The notes under the pieces were generated by a model. It searched no databases, had not been told where the DNA came from, and worked only from the letters and a program-made list of their open reading frames with translations. A stretch of DNA of 64,000 bases, taken from the NCBI RefSeq assembly GCF_002135355.1, contig NZ_NEGE01000003.1, forward strand, positions 1-64,000, written 5' to 3'. Numbering within the stretch: position 1 is the first letter of the stretch; each line of letters begins with the position of its first letter. Positions 8,597 to 17,575 of this stretch are shown here, in pieces. The translations under genes and the position numbers were made by a program. The DNA is from Acinetobacter sp. ANC 4169. Lineage in GTDB: Bacteria > Pseudomonadota > Gammaproteobacteria > Pseudomonadales > Moraxellaceae.

Positions 8597-9523
8597 ATGG
8601 CCGATTCAAATATTCCAAAAGAAATTACCCAAAGCTTCAAGGGCATTTTTACCAATATCAACACTGAACGCCTAACTGAAATTATCGTTGCAATTGTGCT
8701 GTGTTTTATCGGTTTTTTAATTGCACGTTTTGTTTCGAATACCTTCATCCGCACCATCGGTTCACGTTTTAATGCACACCAGAGTCTGGTTTGGCGACGC
8801 GGGATTTTTTATTTCATCTTCCTGGTTTTTGTGATGGCCAGCTTAAAGGAAGCTGGCTTTAAACTGAGTGTATTTTTGGGTGCAGCCGGAATTTTAACGG
8901 TGGCGCTGGGTTTTGCATCGCAAACATCTGCCTCCAACTTGATCAGCGGTTTATTCCTGATTGGGGAAGGCTCTTTTGAAGTCGGTGATACCGTACAAAT
9001 GACCTTGATTCGCGGCCATACCATTGAAGGTGAAGTGATTTCTATTGACCTGCTTTCAGTGAAACTGCTGACTCAGGACAATGTCTATGTGCGCGTACCG
9101 AATGAACAGCTGATTCGTGCACCAGTGTACAACCTGTCCAAATTTCCGATTCGGCGTATTCCGATTACCCTGGCCATCAACTTTCATGAAGACATCATCA
9201 AGGTTCGGGAAGTGCTATTAGATGTTGCCAATAAATATCCGCTGGTTTTGGCTGACCCGAAACCTGCCGTTACCGTGACCGCCTTCCGCGAATCATCCAT
9301 TGAACTGTTATTTGCCATCTGGTGTGATCGTGAAAACTTTTTAAAAGTTCGGGATGAGATGCAAGAACGGATTCGTAATGGCTTTGTGGCCAATCAAATT
9401 GAAATTCCCGTTCCGAAAATGGGCTTTGTTGATCGCCCTGCGAATGCTCAGCCTTTAAATGAAGAAGACATTGATCAGTATGCCAATGCCAAAGAAGTGA
9501 AGCGTGAGGCGCGGTTGAAATAG
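8597..9523 (+). CDS. mscS: MscS-family mechanosensitive ion channel
   Basis: Inner-membrane channel that opens under membrane tension to release solutes during osmotic downshock. The 308-aa product has about three membrane helices: near residues 25-50, 70-95, and the pore-lining TM3 around 95-125, the last rich in Gly/Ala (LGAAGILTVALGFASQTSASNLISG). The MscS beta domain follows (GEGSFEVGDTVQM, VYVRVPNEQLIRAPVYNLS), then the C-terminal vestibule. The length is close to E. coli MscS (286 aa). A GGGGGTA sequence precedes the ATG. The symbol reflects family membership, not proven orthology. Confidence 0.88.
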   Translation: MADSNIPKEITQSFKGIFTNINTERLTEIIVAIVLCFIGFLIARFVSNTFIRTIGSRFNAHQSLVWRRGIFYFIFLVFVMASLKEAGFKLSVFLGAAGILTVALGFASQTSASNLISGLFLIGEGSFEVGDTVQMTLIRGHTIEGEVISIDLLSVKLLTQDNVYVRVPNEQLIRAPVYNLSKFPIRRIPITLAINFHEDIIKVREVLLDVANKYPLVLADPKPAVTVTAFRESSIELLFAIWCDRENFLKVRDEMQERIRNGFVANQIEIPVPKMGFVDRPANAQPLNEEDIDQYANAKEVKREARLK

Positions 9524-9955
9524 TTCTTTTTATAATTTAATCCTCCCCGACCCTCCTTTATAAAAGGAGGGAGAAGTCAATTAAATTGTAGACTTCATTC
9601 ATAAATCATTTTTCAATGACTACAAGTTGTTCGTCATACCAAAATAAAAAATAAATTTTCGTAGGTATTCAATTTATGAGTGTGGCATGGATGCCACATG
9701 TTACCCATCACAACACGGACGTTGTGTATGGGTAACAAAGGCTTTTCTTGCGAACTCAAAATATATTTTGAGTTCTCATTTTGGGCTTTCAAAAGTAAGA
9801 CTTCGCCTACACAAATGCATTTCGACTTTATTGAAAAATTGTGGCAGTGAAAACTTATAACCTAAATAAGATAATTTTAAACATTCGTATAAGCAAAGAA
9901 TCACGGGATATAACTGCTATTTGATTAGAGAAAAGATCCTTTACCTAAAAGAAAT
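9524..9955. other. Gene-free stretch rich in hairpins
   Basis: This 430-bp region between mscS and the convergent DUF2339 gene has no plausible coding frame. It holds several palindromes: GTGGCATGGATGCCAC (about 9681-9696), a long stem beginning GTTACCCAT and ending ATGGGTAAC (about 9699-9734) followed by AAAGGCTTTT, and GAACTCAAAATATATTTTGAGTTC (about 9752-9775, shown here only as its two arms GAACTCAAAA/TTTTGAGTTC). GTAAGACTTCGCC (about 9797) also occurs, with one change and in the opposite direction, in the polA-yggT gap. It looks like remnants of dispersed repeats. Confidence 0.6.
9549..9573. repeat. CCCTCC palindrome, dispersed-repeat type
   Basis: An 8-bp perfect stem (CCCTCCTT pairing with AAGGAGGG) with a 5-nt loop, placed about 25 bp after the mscS stop. 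It belongs in general form to the CCTCTCCTTTTAGGAGAGG palindromes at 15612-15745, 27003-27092 and 33430-33512. It has no T-tract, so it is not a standard terminator. Confidence 0.6.
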
Positions 9956-12676
9956 TTAGGGGGATTTTTTAACCAGAGAACCTTCAGGAATTGGAGCAAT
10001 ATAGGCAATCACCAGCATCACAAAACCTGCGCCCAAAAATGAGATCACTCGGGTCAAAGTACCGATATGCGACAGGTCGAACAACACCAGTTTCAAGGTC
10101 ACCATCATCAGAATACTGCCGCCCAAAATCCAGACTGAACGCAACTGTTTTCGGCTGGCCAGACTCATGGTCATAAAGGCCAAACTGACCCATAACAAAG
10201 TCAGACTCAGTTGAACAGTCGCATTGCCCCATAAAGCTAGTTCATTAAACGGCGTGCCCAAATAAACATGTAATGCACGCAGCACAATATAACTGCTAAG
10301 CCAGAGCAAGCTGAGCACCATCAACACTGCGACAATGCCTTTATCCAAGCCCGATTTAACCTGTAAGGACAACATCCAGATAAAACCTGCCAGCATGGCT
10401 ATACTGACCAGATCGAAAGGATTGATGATCGGCAAGATATAGCCCTGAAAAGCCTGCTGGGTAAACAATTGTGAGCAGATTATCCAGGTGGCCATCAGCA
10501 GCAAACTACTGCGTGCTTGCCAGAACATTTTCCAGTCAGGATTATCGACCTGCCAGTAACACCAGGCACAGAAACCTAAAGGCAAAATCACCACACTGAT
10601 ATAAGGCATGCTAGGTACAAAACTTAAACTGGCCATCGCCAGACTGGTCAATGTGCCAAAACTCACCCACTCTTTTTCAGTTCGCACGCCTAGCAGCGGA
10701 CGGAGCCACAGTACCGTTAAGATCAGACCTGATATAGCAAAACCAAAGCGGTCAAAAGCCGAATTCCAAACAATCATGCCGTGCTTGCTCTGATCAATCA
10801 CAATAATCAGGGCAAAAACAAAGACCGGAATTAAGCCTAGCCATTTTGGAAAGAGCCAGGTCCAGGTGGCTTTGCAACGCAGCATCACTTCATTCATCAG
10901 CAGATATACGCTACTCGCAATCAATAGGGTCATCACCAGTTGGTCTGCACTGTCTATTGCATCCAGCAATAAAACCAGCAACATGGTGGTGGCCGACAGC
11001 ATTTGCAAACAGTGAAAAGCGATGGTTAAATTGCTCAGCTGCTGCCTAAAGGATTCCCGGCTATTCGCCACCACAACCACGGCAAAATAGCTCAGGCATA
11101 ATCCCCAATACATTTCACGTGGAAATTCATTTAGCTCCACCAGATAATACAAACTGGATAATCCGGCAACGATCAACAAGCCCATGGCCAGATAGCGACT
11201 AATCTCTGATTGGCGATACAGGGCATAAGTAAAAATGATTAGCCCTTCAACTGCCCAGCCAATTACGCTCCATTGTTTATGCAACAGAATCGGTGGAATC
11301 AGGGCCAGAAAAATCAGCATTAAACTAAAATAACTTTGTGAAATCAGTTGCACTGCCTGATGGCGTTTTGAAAGTTGATACAAGACTGCATAAACTGCGG
11401 CAAAGGCCAGACTGCTACCTGCTTGCCACCCCGTCTCTTCAAAATGGATTAAGTAAATAAAAATATAACCGACGATGGGTGCAGCAAAAATCAGGGCAAT
11501 ATCCAATACCGGTTTGAGTTTGAATTGAGCCAGATCTTCTTTGGCCATGAGCTGGCTAAAACGAAAACTGAGCCAGATAAAGATAGCGGTATGCACCCAG
11601 ACCAACACCGTTAAAGCATTCTTTTCCTGTTCTTCAGCCTGATAAAATGCATATCCCCCTCCGACAATGACCGTCATTAAAAAGGCGATTTGATTCAGGA
11701 TTTTCCATGGACGCAAGGTACTTAAGATCGCAACGGCGAGATTGATCACCACATAATAAGTGATCAGTTCAATCGCAGTCGCATTGCGGACCGGCAAGGT
11801 AAACGGTGCAATATAGGCAATCATCATTGCCATCAGTGCCAGTTCAATGGATTGTTGTTTAAGGCTGAGAATCAGGGTCACGCCCATAATGAGGGCAAAA
11901 CATAATCCAGCGATGGCTAGCGTTGGAATCACGGCATTGTAATAGGCAAAAAATAGCGTCAGGAATAATGCTGCCAAACCTAAACCTTCCAAGGCCAGTG
12001 CAAAACTGCGGTTTTTCGTCTGTAGCCTATAACCCAATGCCGTCACCAAGCCACTGACACCAGCCACAATGGCCAGTTTCGCAGCAAGGCTGAGTTGCCA
12101 ATGTTCAGTAGCAAAGCGTAGTAATAACACTACCCCAATCACCAGCACCAATATTGCGACTTTTAACACCGGATTGCCTTGAAAAATCCATTGCTGTAGT
12201 TGATCCATCAGCCCAGATGCTGGAGATGGCACTTGCGTTGCAGAACGTTGTGCGACCGGATTTTGAACAGGCTGAGAAACAATGGTTTCGGTAGGCTCGG
12301 TTTGTATTGAATGAAAACGTGCCTGTACCTGATTTAATAAACGTTCCAAATGACGCAGCCATCTGAGAAAGAAAAAAATCCAGACGGTAATGCCCAGACC
12401 GATCACAAAACCCCAATCCATGACACCGCCCACAATAGCGGTAATAGAAGCGAGATAGAGCGGAACTTTAGAAGTTTCCTGAAAATCAAGATGAGCATTT
12501 TCTGCAAGTTGCATTGCCGGTGTCTGGATGGCATCGACATATTGCATCAGGCTCATGGCAAAGGCCAAGCCACAGAGATAGGTCAATAGCTGTGCTTCCA
12601 GAAACCAGGCTCCGACACCCACAATAATTAATACCATCAGCCAAATCATCCGGATTTCGCTCTGCTCTTTCCGCAT
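9956..12676 (-). CDS. DUF2339 polytopic membrane protein
   Basis: A 906-aa, extremely hydrophobic inner-membrane protein. Two membrane helices lie in the first 45 residues and another at about 50-90, followed by a polar, probably coiled segment (about 100-165), then roughly twenty further helices to the C-terminus. This length and layout match the DUF2339 family, which has no established function. Motifs resembling the family include the segment around LVIGVVLLLRFATEHW. It is transcribed alone, divergent from polA across a 163-bp promoter-bearing gap. The C-terminal PIPEGSLVKKSP tail is likely cytoplasmic. Confidence 0.8.
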   Translation of the reverse strand: MRKEQSEIRMIWLMVLIIVGVGAWFLEAQLLTYLCGLAFAMSLMQYVDAIQTPAMQLAENAHLDFQETSKVPLYLASITAIVGGVMDWGFVIGLGITVWIFFFLRWLRHLERLLNQVQARFHSIQTEPTETIVSQPVQNPVAQRSATQVPSPASGLMDQLQQWIFQGNPVLKVAILVLVIGVVLLLRFATEHWQLSLAAKLAIVAGVSGLVTALGYRLQTKNRSFALALEGLGLAALFLTLFFAYYNAVIPTLAIAGLCFALIMGVTLILSLKQQSIELALMAMMIAYIAPFTLPVRNATAIELITYYVVINLAVAILSTLRPWKILNQIAFLMTVIVGGGYAFYQAEEQEKNALTVLVWVHTAIFIWLSFRFSQLMAKEDLAQFKLKPVLDIALIFAAPIVGYIFIYLIHFEETGWQAGSSLAFAAVYAVLYQLSKRHQAVQLISQSYFSLMLIFLALIPPILLHKQWSVIGWAVEGLIIFTYALYRQSEISRYLAMGLLIVAGLSSLYYLVELNEFPREMYWGLCLSYFAVVVVANSRESFRQQLSNLTIAFHCLQMLSATTMLLVLLLDAIDSADQLVMTLLIASSVYLLMNEVMLRCKATWTWLFPKWLGLIPVFVFALIIVIDQSKHGMIVWNSAFDRFGFAISGLILTVLWLRPLLGVRTEKEWVSFGTLTSLAMASLSFVPSMPYISVVILPLGFCAWCYWQVDNPDWKMFWQARSSLLLMATWIICSQLFTQQAFQGYILPIINPFDLVSIAMLAGFIWMLSLQVKSGLDKGIVAVLMVLSLLWLSSYIVLRALHVYLGTPFNELALWGNATVQLSLTLLWVSLAFMTMSLASRKQLRSVWILGGSILMMVTLKLVLFDLSHIGTLTRVISFLGAGFVMLVIAYIAPIPEGSLVKKSP

Positions 12677-12839
12677 CTTATCTCGATCTCAGTCCCTGTT
12701 GATTCGATGATACAACAGCTGTGACCTTGATTTTTAAGCATTCATCAGATATTCGGTAACATGCATCTTTGATCAGGTGTCTATGTTCAGATGAAAAATC
12801 ACGTACAATAAGGCCGATATTTGAATTAGGAATCTTTCA

Positions 12840-15605
12840 ATGCCACCATTTGTTTTGGTCGATGGCTCATATTTTTTATTTCGTGCATACCATGCACTGC
12901 CACCACTAACCACTTCTACGGGTTTACAGACCAACGCAATTCGTGGTGCCATTTCCGCTATTCAAAAATTGATGCGCCGTATCCAGCCTACACATATGGC
13001 GGTGATTTTCGATACGCCTGAACCGACGTTCCGTCATGCGCTTTCGCCGATTTATAAAGGTGACCGTCCGAGCATGCCGGATGAACTGTCGCAGCAGATT
13101 CCTTATTTACATAACCTGATTCGAGCTTTAGGTATTCCTTTGCACACCCTTCCTGGTGCTGAAGCGGATGACGTGATTGGCACCTTGGCTAAACGTGCTG
13201 AAGCCAAAGGTTATCAAGTGCTGATTTCAACCGGCGACAAAGACATGGCGCAGTTGGTCACTGACAAAGTGACTTTGGAAGACAGCTTTAAAGATAAGCC
13301 GATGGATGTCGATGGCGTATTTGAGAAATTCGGGGTGTGGCCGAATCAGATTATCGACTATCTGACCTTGATGGGCGATGCGTCTGACGGTATTCGTGGC
13401 GTACCGGGTGTCGGAGCGAAAACTGCGGCCAAACTTTTGACCGAATACGGTTCCATTGGTGGCATTTTGGAAAATGTCGATAAAATTAAAGGCAAAGTCG
13501 GTCAAAGCATTAAAGACAATGTAGAAGGCATTACTTTAGATCATCAATTGGCCAGTATCGTCTGTGATCTGGATATGGGACTGACCTATGAAGATCTTAA
13601 ATTGCGTGATCCCAACGTAGAAGAACTACGTCGTCTATATACCGAACTTGAATTCCGTAACCAGTTACAGTCTTTAGATCATCCCAACAATCCGAATAAT
13701 TCAGTTTATAAACAGACTTCCAAAGAAATTGAAAGCGCCGTAGATACTGCAGTCGTGATTAATACCGAAGATGAAGCAGAACTAACCAGCATCGATGATC
13801 AACTCGGAAAAGCCAATTATCATACCGTTTTAACTCAGGCTGACTGGAACAAAGTCTTCACACGTTTAAGTACTGAAAAACGATTTGCCTTTGATACCGA
13901 AACCACCAGCCTGGATTACCGAATTGCCGAGATGGTCGGCTTTTCACTGGCTTTTGATGCCCAGGATGCCTATTACATTCCGCTGACACACGATTATGAA
14001 GGTGCACCTGAACAGCTGAATCGTGAAACAATCCTGGCGCAAATCAAACCGATTTTAGAAAATCCTGCGGTTGAAAAAATTGGCCATCATTTAAAATATG
14101 ATGCCCATATCCTGCAAAATCATGGTATTGAACTGCAAGGCTGGTATTTCGATACCATGCTGGCCTCTTACGTTTTAAATTCTGTGGCTACACGTCACGG
14201 GATGGATGATGTTGCTCGTGTGTATTTGAGTCATTTGACCACCACTTTTGAACAGGTTGCCGGTAAAGGTGCCAAACAGAAAAACTTTAACCAGATCGAG
14301 ATTGAAACCGCGGCACATTATGCGGCTGAAGATGCGCATGTTACTTATCGTCTGTATGAAGTACTGTCGAAAAAGTTACAGGCCATCCCTGAGCTGAACA
14401 ATATTTTGCACAATATTGAAATGCCGGTAGCCCGCGTGCTAACCATCATGGAAGAAAATGGCATTGAGCTGGATCTGAAATTCCTGGATCAATTGAGCGT
14501 GGATTTTTCCAATACCATTCAGAATCTGGAAAGCCAGATTACTGACTTGGCCGGACAGTCTTTTAATGTCAGTTCACCGAAACAGGTCGGTGAAATCCTG
14601 TTTGATAAACTGGGGCTCAAAGGCGGCAAGAAAACTTCGACCGGCCAATACAGCACCAGCGAAAGCATTCTGGAAAAAATCGACCACCCGATTACCGATT
14701 TAATTCTGCAATACCGTGGTCTGTCCAAACTGAAAAGCACCTATACCGATGGTCTGCAAAAACAGGCCAATAATGACAGTGGTCGTGTACATACCAGCTA
14801 CCATCAGGCCCTGACTGCAACCGGACGTTTGTCATCAACCGATCCCAACCTGCAAAACATTCCTGTGCGTGAAGAAATTGGCCGTCAGATTCGTAAAGCC
14901 TTTATAGCACCTGAAGGTCGGGTTTTGCTGGCTGCCGATTATTCACAAATTGAATTGCGTTTAATGGCGCATCTTTCCCAGGATGAAGCCTTGGTTGATG
15001 CCTTTAAGCATGGTCAGGATGTACACCGCCGTACTGCTGCTGAAGTTCTGGGTATTGCACTGGAAGATGTAACCCATGACCAGCGTCGTCAAGCCAAAGC
15101 CGTTAATTTCGGTTTACTCTATGGCATGTCTGAATTTGGTCTGATTCGTCAATTGGGCTTTACCCGGGAAGAATCACAAAACTATATCAAGCAATATTTC
15201 CATCGTTATCCGGGTATTTATGAGTATATGCAACGTACTCGTCAGGTGGCGCTGGAACAAGGTTTTGTGGAAACCATTTTAGGCCGTCGTCTGTATACGC
15301 CTGATATTGACGCGCGTAACATGATGGTGCGTAAAGGCGCCGAACGTGCTGCCATCAATGCGCCATTGCAAGGAAGTGCAGCCGACATCATTAAACTGGC
15401 CATGGTTGAAGTGGATAAAATGCTGCCTAAAGACCAAGCCAAAATGTTACTGCAAGTACACGATGAATTGGTGTTTGAGGTAGATGCCGATATTGCCGAT
15501 GAACTGGCACCCAAACTGGCTGAAGTGATGCAATCGGTGGTGGAACTTTCCGTACCTTTAATTGTCGAAGTCGGTAAAGGCAATAACTGGGATGAGGCAC
15601 ATTAA
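12840..15605 (+). CDS. polA: DNA polymerase I
   Basis: Repair and Okazaki-fragment processing polymerase, 921 aa, close to E. coli Pol I (928 aa). Three domains are complete. The 5'-3' exonuclease (about 1-290) has LVDGSYFLFRAYHAL and GAEADDVIGTLAKRA. The 3'-5' proofreading exonuclease (about 320-520) keeps its metal ligands in FAFDTETTSLDY. The polymerase domain (about 520-921) has motif A LLAADYSQIELRLMAHL, motif B RRQAKAVNFGLLYGMSEFG and motif C LQVHDELVFEVD. Nothing is truncated. The ATG at 12840 follows AGGAATCTTTCA. It is monocistronic and divergent from the DUF2339 gene. Confidence 0.97.
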   Translation: MPPFVLVDGSYFLFRAYHALPPLTTSTGLQTNAIRGAISAIQKLMRRIQPTHMAVIFDTPEPTFRHALSPIYKGDRPSMPDELSQQIPYLHNLIRALGIPLHTLPGAEADDVIGTLAKRAEAKGYQVLISTGDKDMAQLVTDKVTLEDSFKDKPMDVDGVFEKFGVWPNQIIDYLTLMGDASDGIRGVPGVGAKTAAKLLTEYGSIGGILENVDKIKGKVGQSIKDNVEGITLDHQLASIVCDLDMGLTYEDLKLRDPNVEELRRLYTELEFRNQLQSLDHPNNPNNSVYKQTSKEIESAVDTAVVINTEDEAELTSIDDQLGKANYHTVLTQADWNKVFTRLSTEKRFAFDTETTSLDYRIAEMVGFSLAFDAQDAYYIPLTHDYEGAPEQLNRETILAQIKPILENPAVEKIGHHLKYDAHILQNHGIELQGWYFDTMLASYVLNSVATRHGMDDVARVYLSHLTTTFEQVAGKGAKQKNFNQIEIETAAHYAAEDAHVTYRLYEVLSKKLQAIPELNNILHNIEMPVARVLTIMEENGIELDLKFLDQLSVDFSNTIQNLESQITDLAGQSFNVSSPKQVGEILFDKLGLKGGKKTSTGQYSTSESILEKIDHPITDLILQYRGLSKLKSTYTDGLQKQANNDSGRVHTSYHQALTATGRLSSTDPNLQNIPVREEIGRQIRKAFIAPEGRVLLAADYSQIELRLMAHLSQDEALVDAFKHGQDVHRRTAAEVLGIALEDVTHDQRRQAKAVNFGLLYGMSEFGLIRQLGFTREESQNYIKQYFHRYPGIYEYMQRTRQVALEQGFVETILGRRLYTPDIDARNMMVRKGAERAAINAPLQGSAADIIKLAMVEVDKMLPKDQAKMLLQVHDELVFEVDADIADELAPKLAEVMQSVVELSVPLIVEVGKGNNWDEAH

Positions 15606-15611
15606 TCCATA

Positions 15612-15745
15612 AATTCCCCCTCTTTTATAAAGAGGGATTAGGGGAGATTTATTTCCCTCTCCTTTTAGGAGATGAGAAGCAATGCTTCGCAAGGGAGAGG
15701 TTAAATTTTATAATATCCTTCTCCTCACCTCACCCACAGGGAGAG
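15612..15745. repeat. Cluster of CCCTCTCC-type palindromes after polA
   Basis: Three related hairpins follow the polA stop: CCCCCTCTTTTATAAAGAGGG; CCCTCTCC TTTTAGGAGATGAG with a nested GAAGCAATGCTTCG stem and closing AAGGGAGAGG; and CCTCACCTCACCCACAGGGAGAGG. The same sequence family recurs at 27003-27092 and 33430-33512, always between genes. This marks a repetitive extragenic palindrome family, seen directly from the shared core. Confidence 0.75.
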
Positions 15746-15757
15746 GAAAAATAAGGT

Positions 15758-16107
15758 AATAAAAAAGGACTCCATCGAGTGAATGCTGATCAGTTAAGGA
15801 GTTTAGAAATAAAATCTTTAATTTTTTAGTAAGTCATGGCGGAGTCTTACCGTTTTAAATCAGACCCTTGCAGCTCATTTGTTACTTTGGTTTCGCCCAA
15901 AGTAACCAAAGGCATTTGTCATCCGCAAAACTCGTCAGCCACTATCAACTAGCAAATTTGTCGCAGAAACAATCATTTTTAAATGTAGTCCTGCCTCAAA
16001 CAGTTGCGGATGACTTTTCTACATATCAAATACAATCATGAATTTAAAAAGAAAATGCCAGTCAATTTCTTAACTGACTGGCATTAACTCCATCGAGTCC
16101 TTTTTTA
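15758..16107. repeat. Element bounded by 40-bp imperfect inverted repeats
   Basis: The left arm (15758-15799) starts AATAAAAAAGGACTC and continues to CAGTTAAG. The right arm (16071-16107), read on the minus strand, starts with the same 15 bases and ends CAGTCAGTTA. The arms match at most positions over about 39 bp. Each arm contains an ACTC/GAGT hairpin followed outward by CCTTTTTT. The core has no coding frame but holds GGCGGAGTCTTAC (about 15838) and a GTTACTTTGG/CCAAAGTAAC hairpin (about 15883-15907). It may be a non-autonomous mobile element or an inverted duplication; no target-site duplication is evident. Confidence 0.6.
16050..16086 (-). terminator. Terminator of yggT
   Basis: An 11-bp perfect stem (AATGCCAGTCA with TGACTGGCATT) and a 10-nt loop, followed on the minus strand by TTTTC. 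It lies 33 nt beyond the yggT stop and overlaps the right arm of the inverted-repeat element. Confidence 0.75.
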
Positions 16108-16118
16108 TTCAGCCAATT

Positions 16119-16688
16119 TTATAAACCAGTCAAAAGCACAATCGCGACTTCATTCATAATAATTTCAGCAATATACAATGCCAGGAACGCAATGATTGGC
16201 GACAGGTCAATCATGCCCATATTCGGTAAAATACGGCGGAATGGCGCCAGTAAAGGTTCTGCCAGTTCCTGAATCACTTCAATATAAGGCGAGCGAGATT
16301 GAGTAAACATCACTACCCAGCTTAAAATGATCGTTGCAAAAATTAAGTAACGACAGAAACGGATCAGGTCCTGAATCATGGTGACAAAAGTTAAAATCAC
16401 CAGATGTACCGGACTGTTCGGCATGGCACCTGAAAGGTACATCACCCCAAAAATTTTGAGTAAATATAAAATCACCACCAAGGCCAAGGCTGCCAAATTG
16501 ACACGACCTTTCGCCACCGTGGGGAAAATACGCCCAAAAACATCGACAATTTTTGTTGCCTTCACCGTAGACATCACTACCGGATTATAAGCGTTCACTG
16601 CTGCAAGTTGCATAAGAAAACGGAAGAATACGAGCAAAATCGCTACGTTAATGATAATGCCAAAAATCAGCGCAGAGTTTGCACCCAT
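16119..16688 (-). CDS. yggT: YggT family integral membrane protein
   Basis: A 189-aa inner-membrane protein with about four to five helices arranged as two related halves, each with the YggT pattern (in the second half, LLAPFRRILPNMGMIDLSPIIAFL). The family function is not firmly established; it has been linked to osmotic or membrane homeostasis. It follows proC by 27 bp on the same strand, the classic proC-yggT order. An AGGAAAG sequence lies before the ATG. It ends with a strong terminator, so it closes this transcript. Confidence 0.9.
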   Translation of the reverse strand: MGANSALIFGIIINVAILLVFFRFLMQLAAVNAYNPVVMSTVKATKIVDVFGRIFPTVAKGRVNLAALALVVILYLLKIFGVMYLSGAMPNSPVHLVILTFVTMIQDLIRFCRYLIFATIILSWVVMFTQSRSPYIEVIQELAEPLLAPFRRILPNMGMIDLSPIIAFLALYIAEIIMNEVAIVLLTGL

Positions 16689-16715
16689 ACTGGAACTTTC
16701 CTAAATAAAAACGAG

Positions 16716-17546
16716 TTATTTGCTACTTTCACTTAGCTCTTGAGCAAGTTCTTGACTGCGCTTTTGGGCTGCAGCCAAAGCGGCCTGAATATTTTGAGAG
16801 ATTTGCGCGCGATCGAATACTTCGAGTGCAGCTTGAGTTGTGCCGTTTGGAGAAGTCACATTTTTACGCAGTTCAGCCGGTGAATTTGCACTGGTAATCG
16901 CCATTTGTGCAGCACCCAAAGCTGTTTGAAGCGTCAAAGCAGTTGCCACTTTTTCATCCAATCCCAGGTTTTTACCTGCACGAATCATGCTTTCCATCAT
17001 ATAGAAGAAATATGCCGGACCCGAACCAGACACTGCAGTGACTGCATCAATCTGTTCTTCAGAATTGACCCAAAGGGTTAAACCTGTTGCCGCTAAAACC
17101 TGGCTGGCAAGTTCACGGTCTTGGGCATCCACAGCATCAGTTGCATATAAACCATGCGCTCCGGTTTGAACCAAAGCCGGTGTATTCGGCATCACCCGGA
17201 CAATTCGATTGGTTTCTAATAACTGGGCAATCGTGGTAATTTCAGCCCCCGCCACAATCGACATCACAAGTTTGCCTTCAAACAAACCTTTAAGAGGTTT
17301 TAATACACTCGCCAATACTTGCGGCTTCACTGCGAAAAGTACGATATCGGCATCACGAATGGCGGCAGCATTGTCATCGGTTACGTGTAGATCTTTTTCT
17401 GCTAATAAAGCACGTACTTTTTCTACCGGATCCGAAACTGTAATACGAGTTGGAGGCAAACCGCGCGAAATAAGTCCGCCAATCAAGGCCTGGGCCATAT
17501 TGCCGCCACCAATAAAACTAATATTACAATTTAAAGCTGCACTCAT
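16716..17546 (-). CDS. proC: Pyrroline-5-carboxylate reductase
   Basis: Catalyses the last step of proline synthesis, NAD(P)H-dependent reduction of pyrroline-5-carboxylate. The 276-aa protein begins with the Rossmann motif FIGGGNMAQALIGGL. Family segments include VLFAVKPQVL, RVMPNTPALVQTGAHGLYA and the C-terminal substrate-site segment AVSGSGPAYFFYMMES. Length is as expected. proA, which supplies its substrate's precursor, is in the same window at 48458-49723 but in a separate unit. It is followed by yggT in a probable operon; tilS ends 29 bp upstream. Confidence 0.96.
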   Translation of the reverse strand: MSAALNCNISFIGGGNMAQALIGGLISRGLPPTRITVSDPVEKVRALLAEKDLHVTDDNAAAIRDADIVLFAVKPQVLASVLKPLKGLFEGKLVMSIVAGAEITTIAQLLETNRIVRVMPNTPALVQTGAHGLYATDAVDAQDRELASQVLAATGLTLWVNSEEQIDAVTAVSGSGPAYFFYMMESMIRAGKNLGLDEKVATALTLQTALGAAQMAITSANSPAELRKNVTSPNGTTQAALEVFDRAQISQNIQAALAAAQKRSQELAQELSESSK

Positions 17547-17575
17547 GGATTTATACTCGACTTAGAATTTTTTAA

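Noticed and set aside
9541..9575. Rho-independent terminator for mscS
   Set aside because: The palindrome lacks a T-run and resembles the dispersed palindrome family, so I listed it as a repeat.
15758..16107. Insertion sequence
   Set aside because: No transposase frame and no visible target-site duplication; at most a non-autonomous element.
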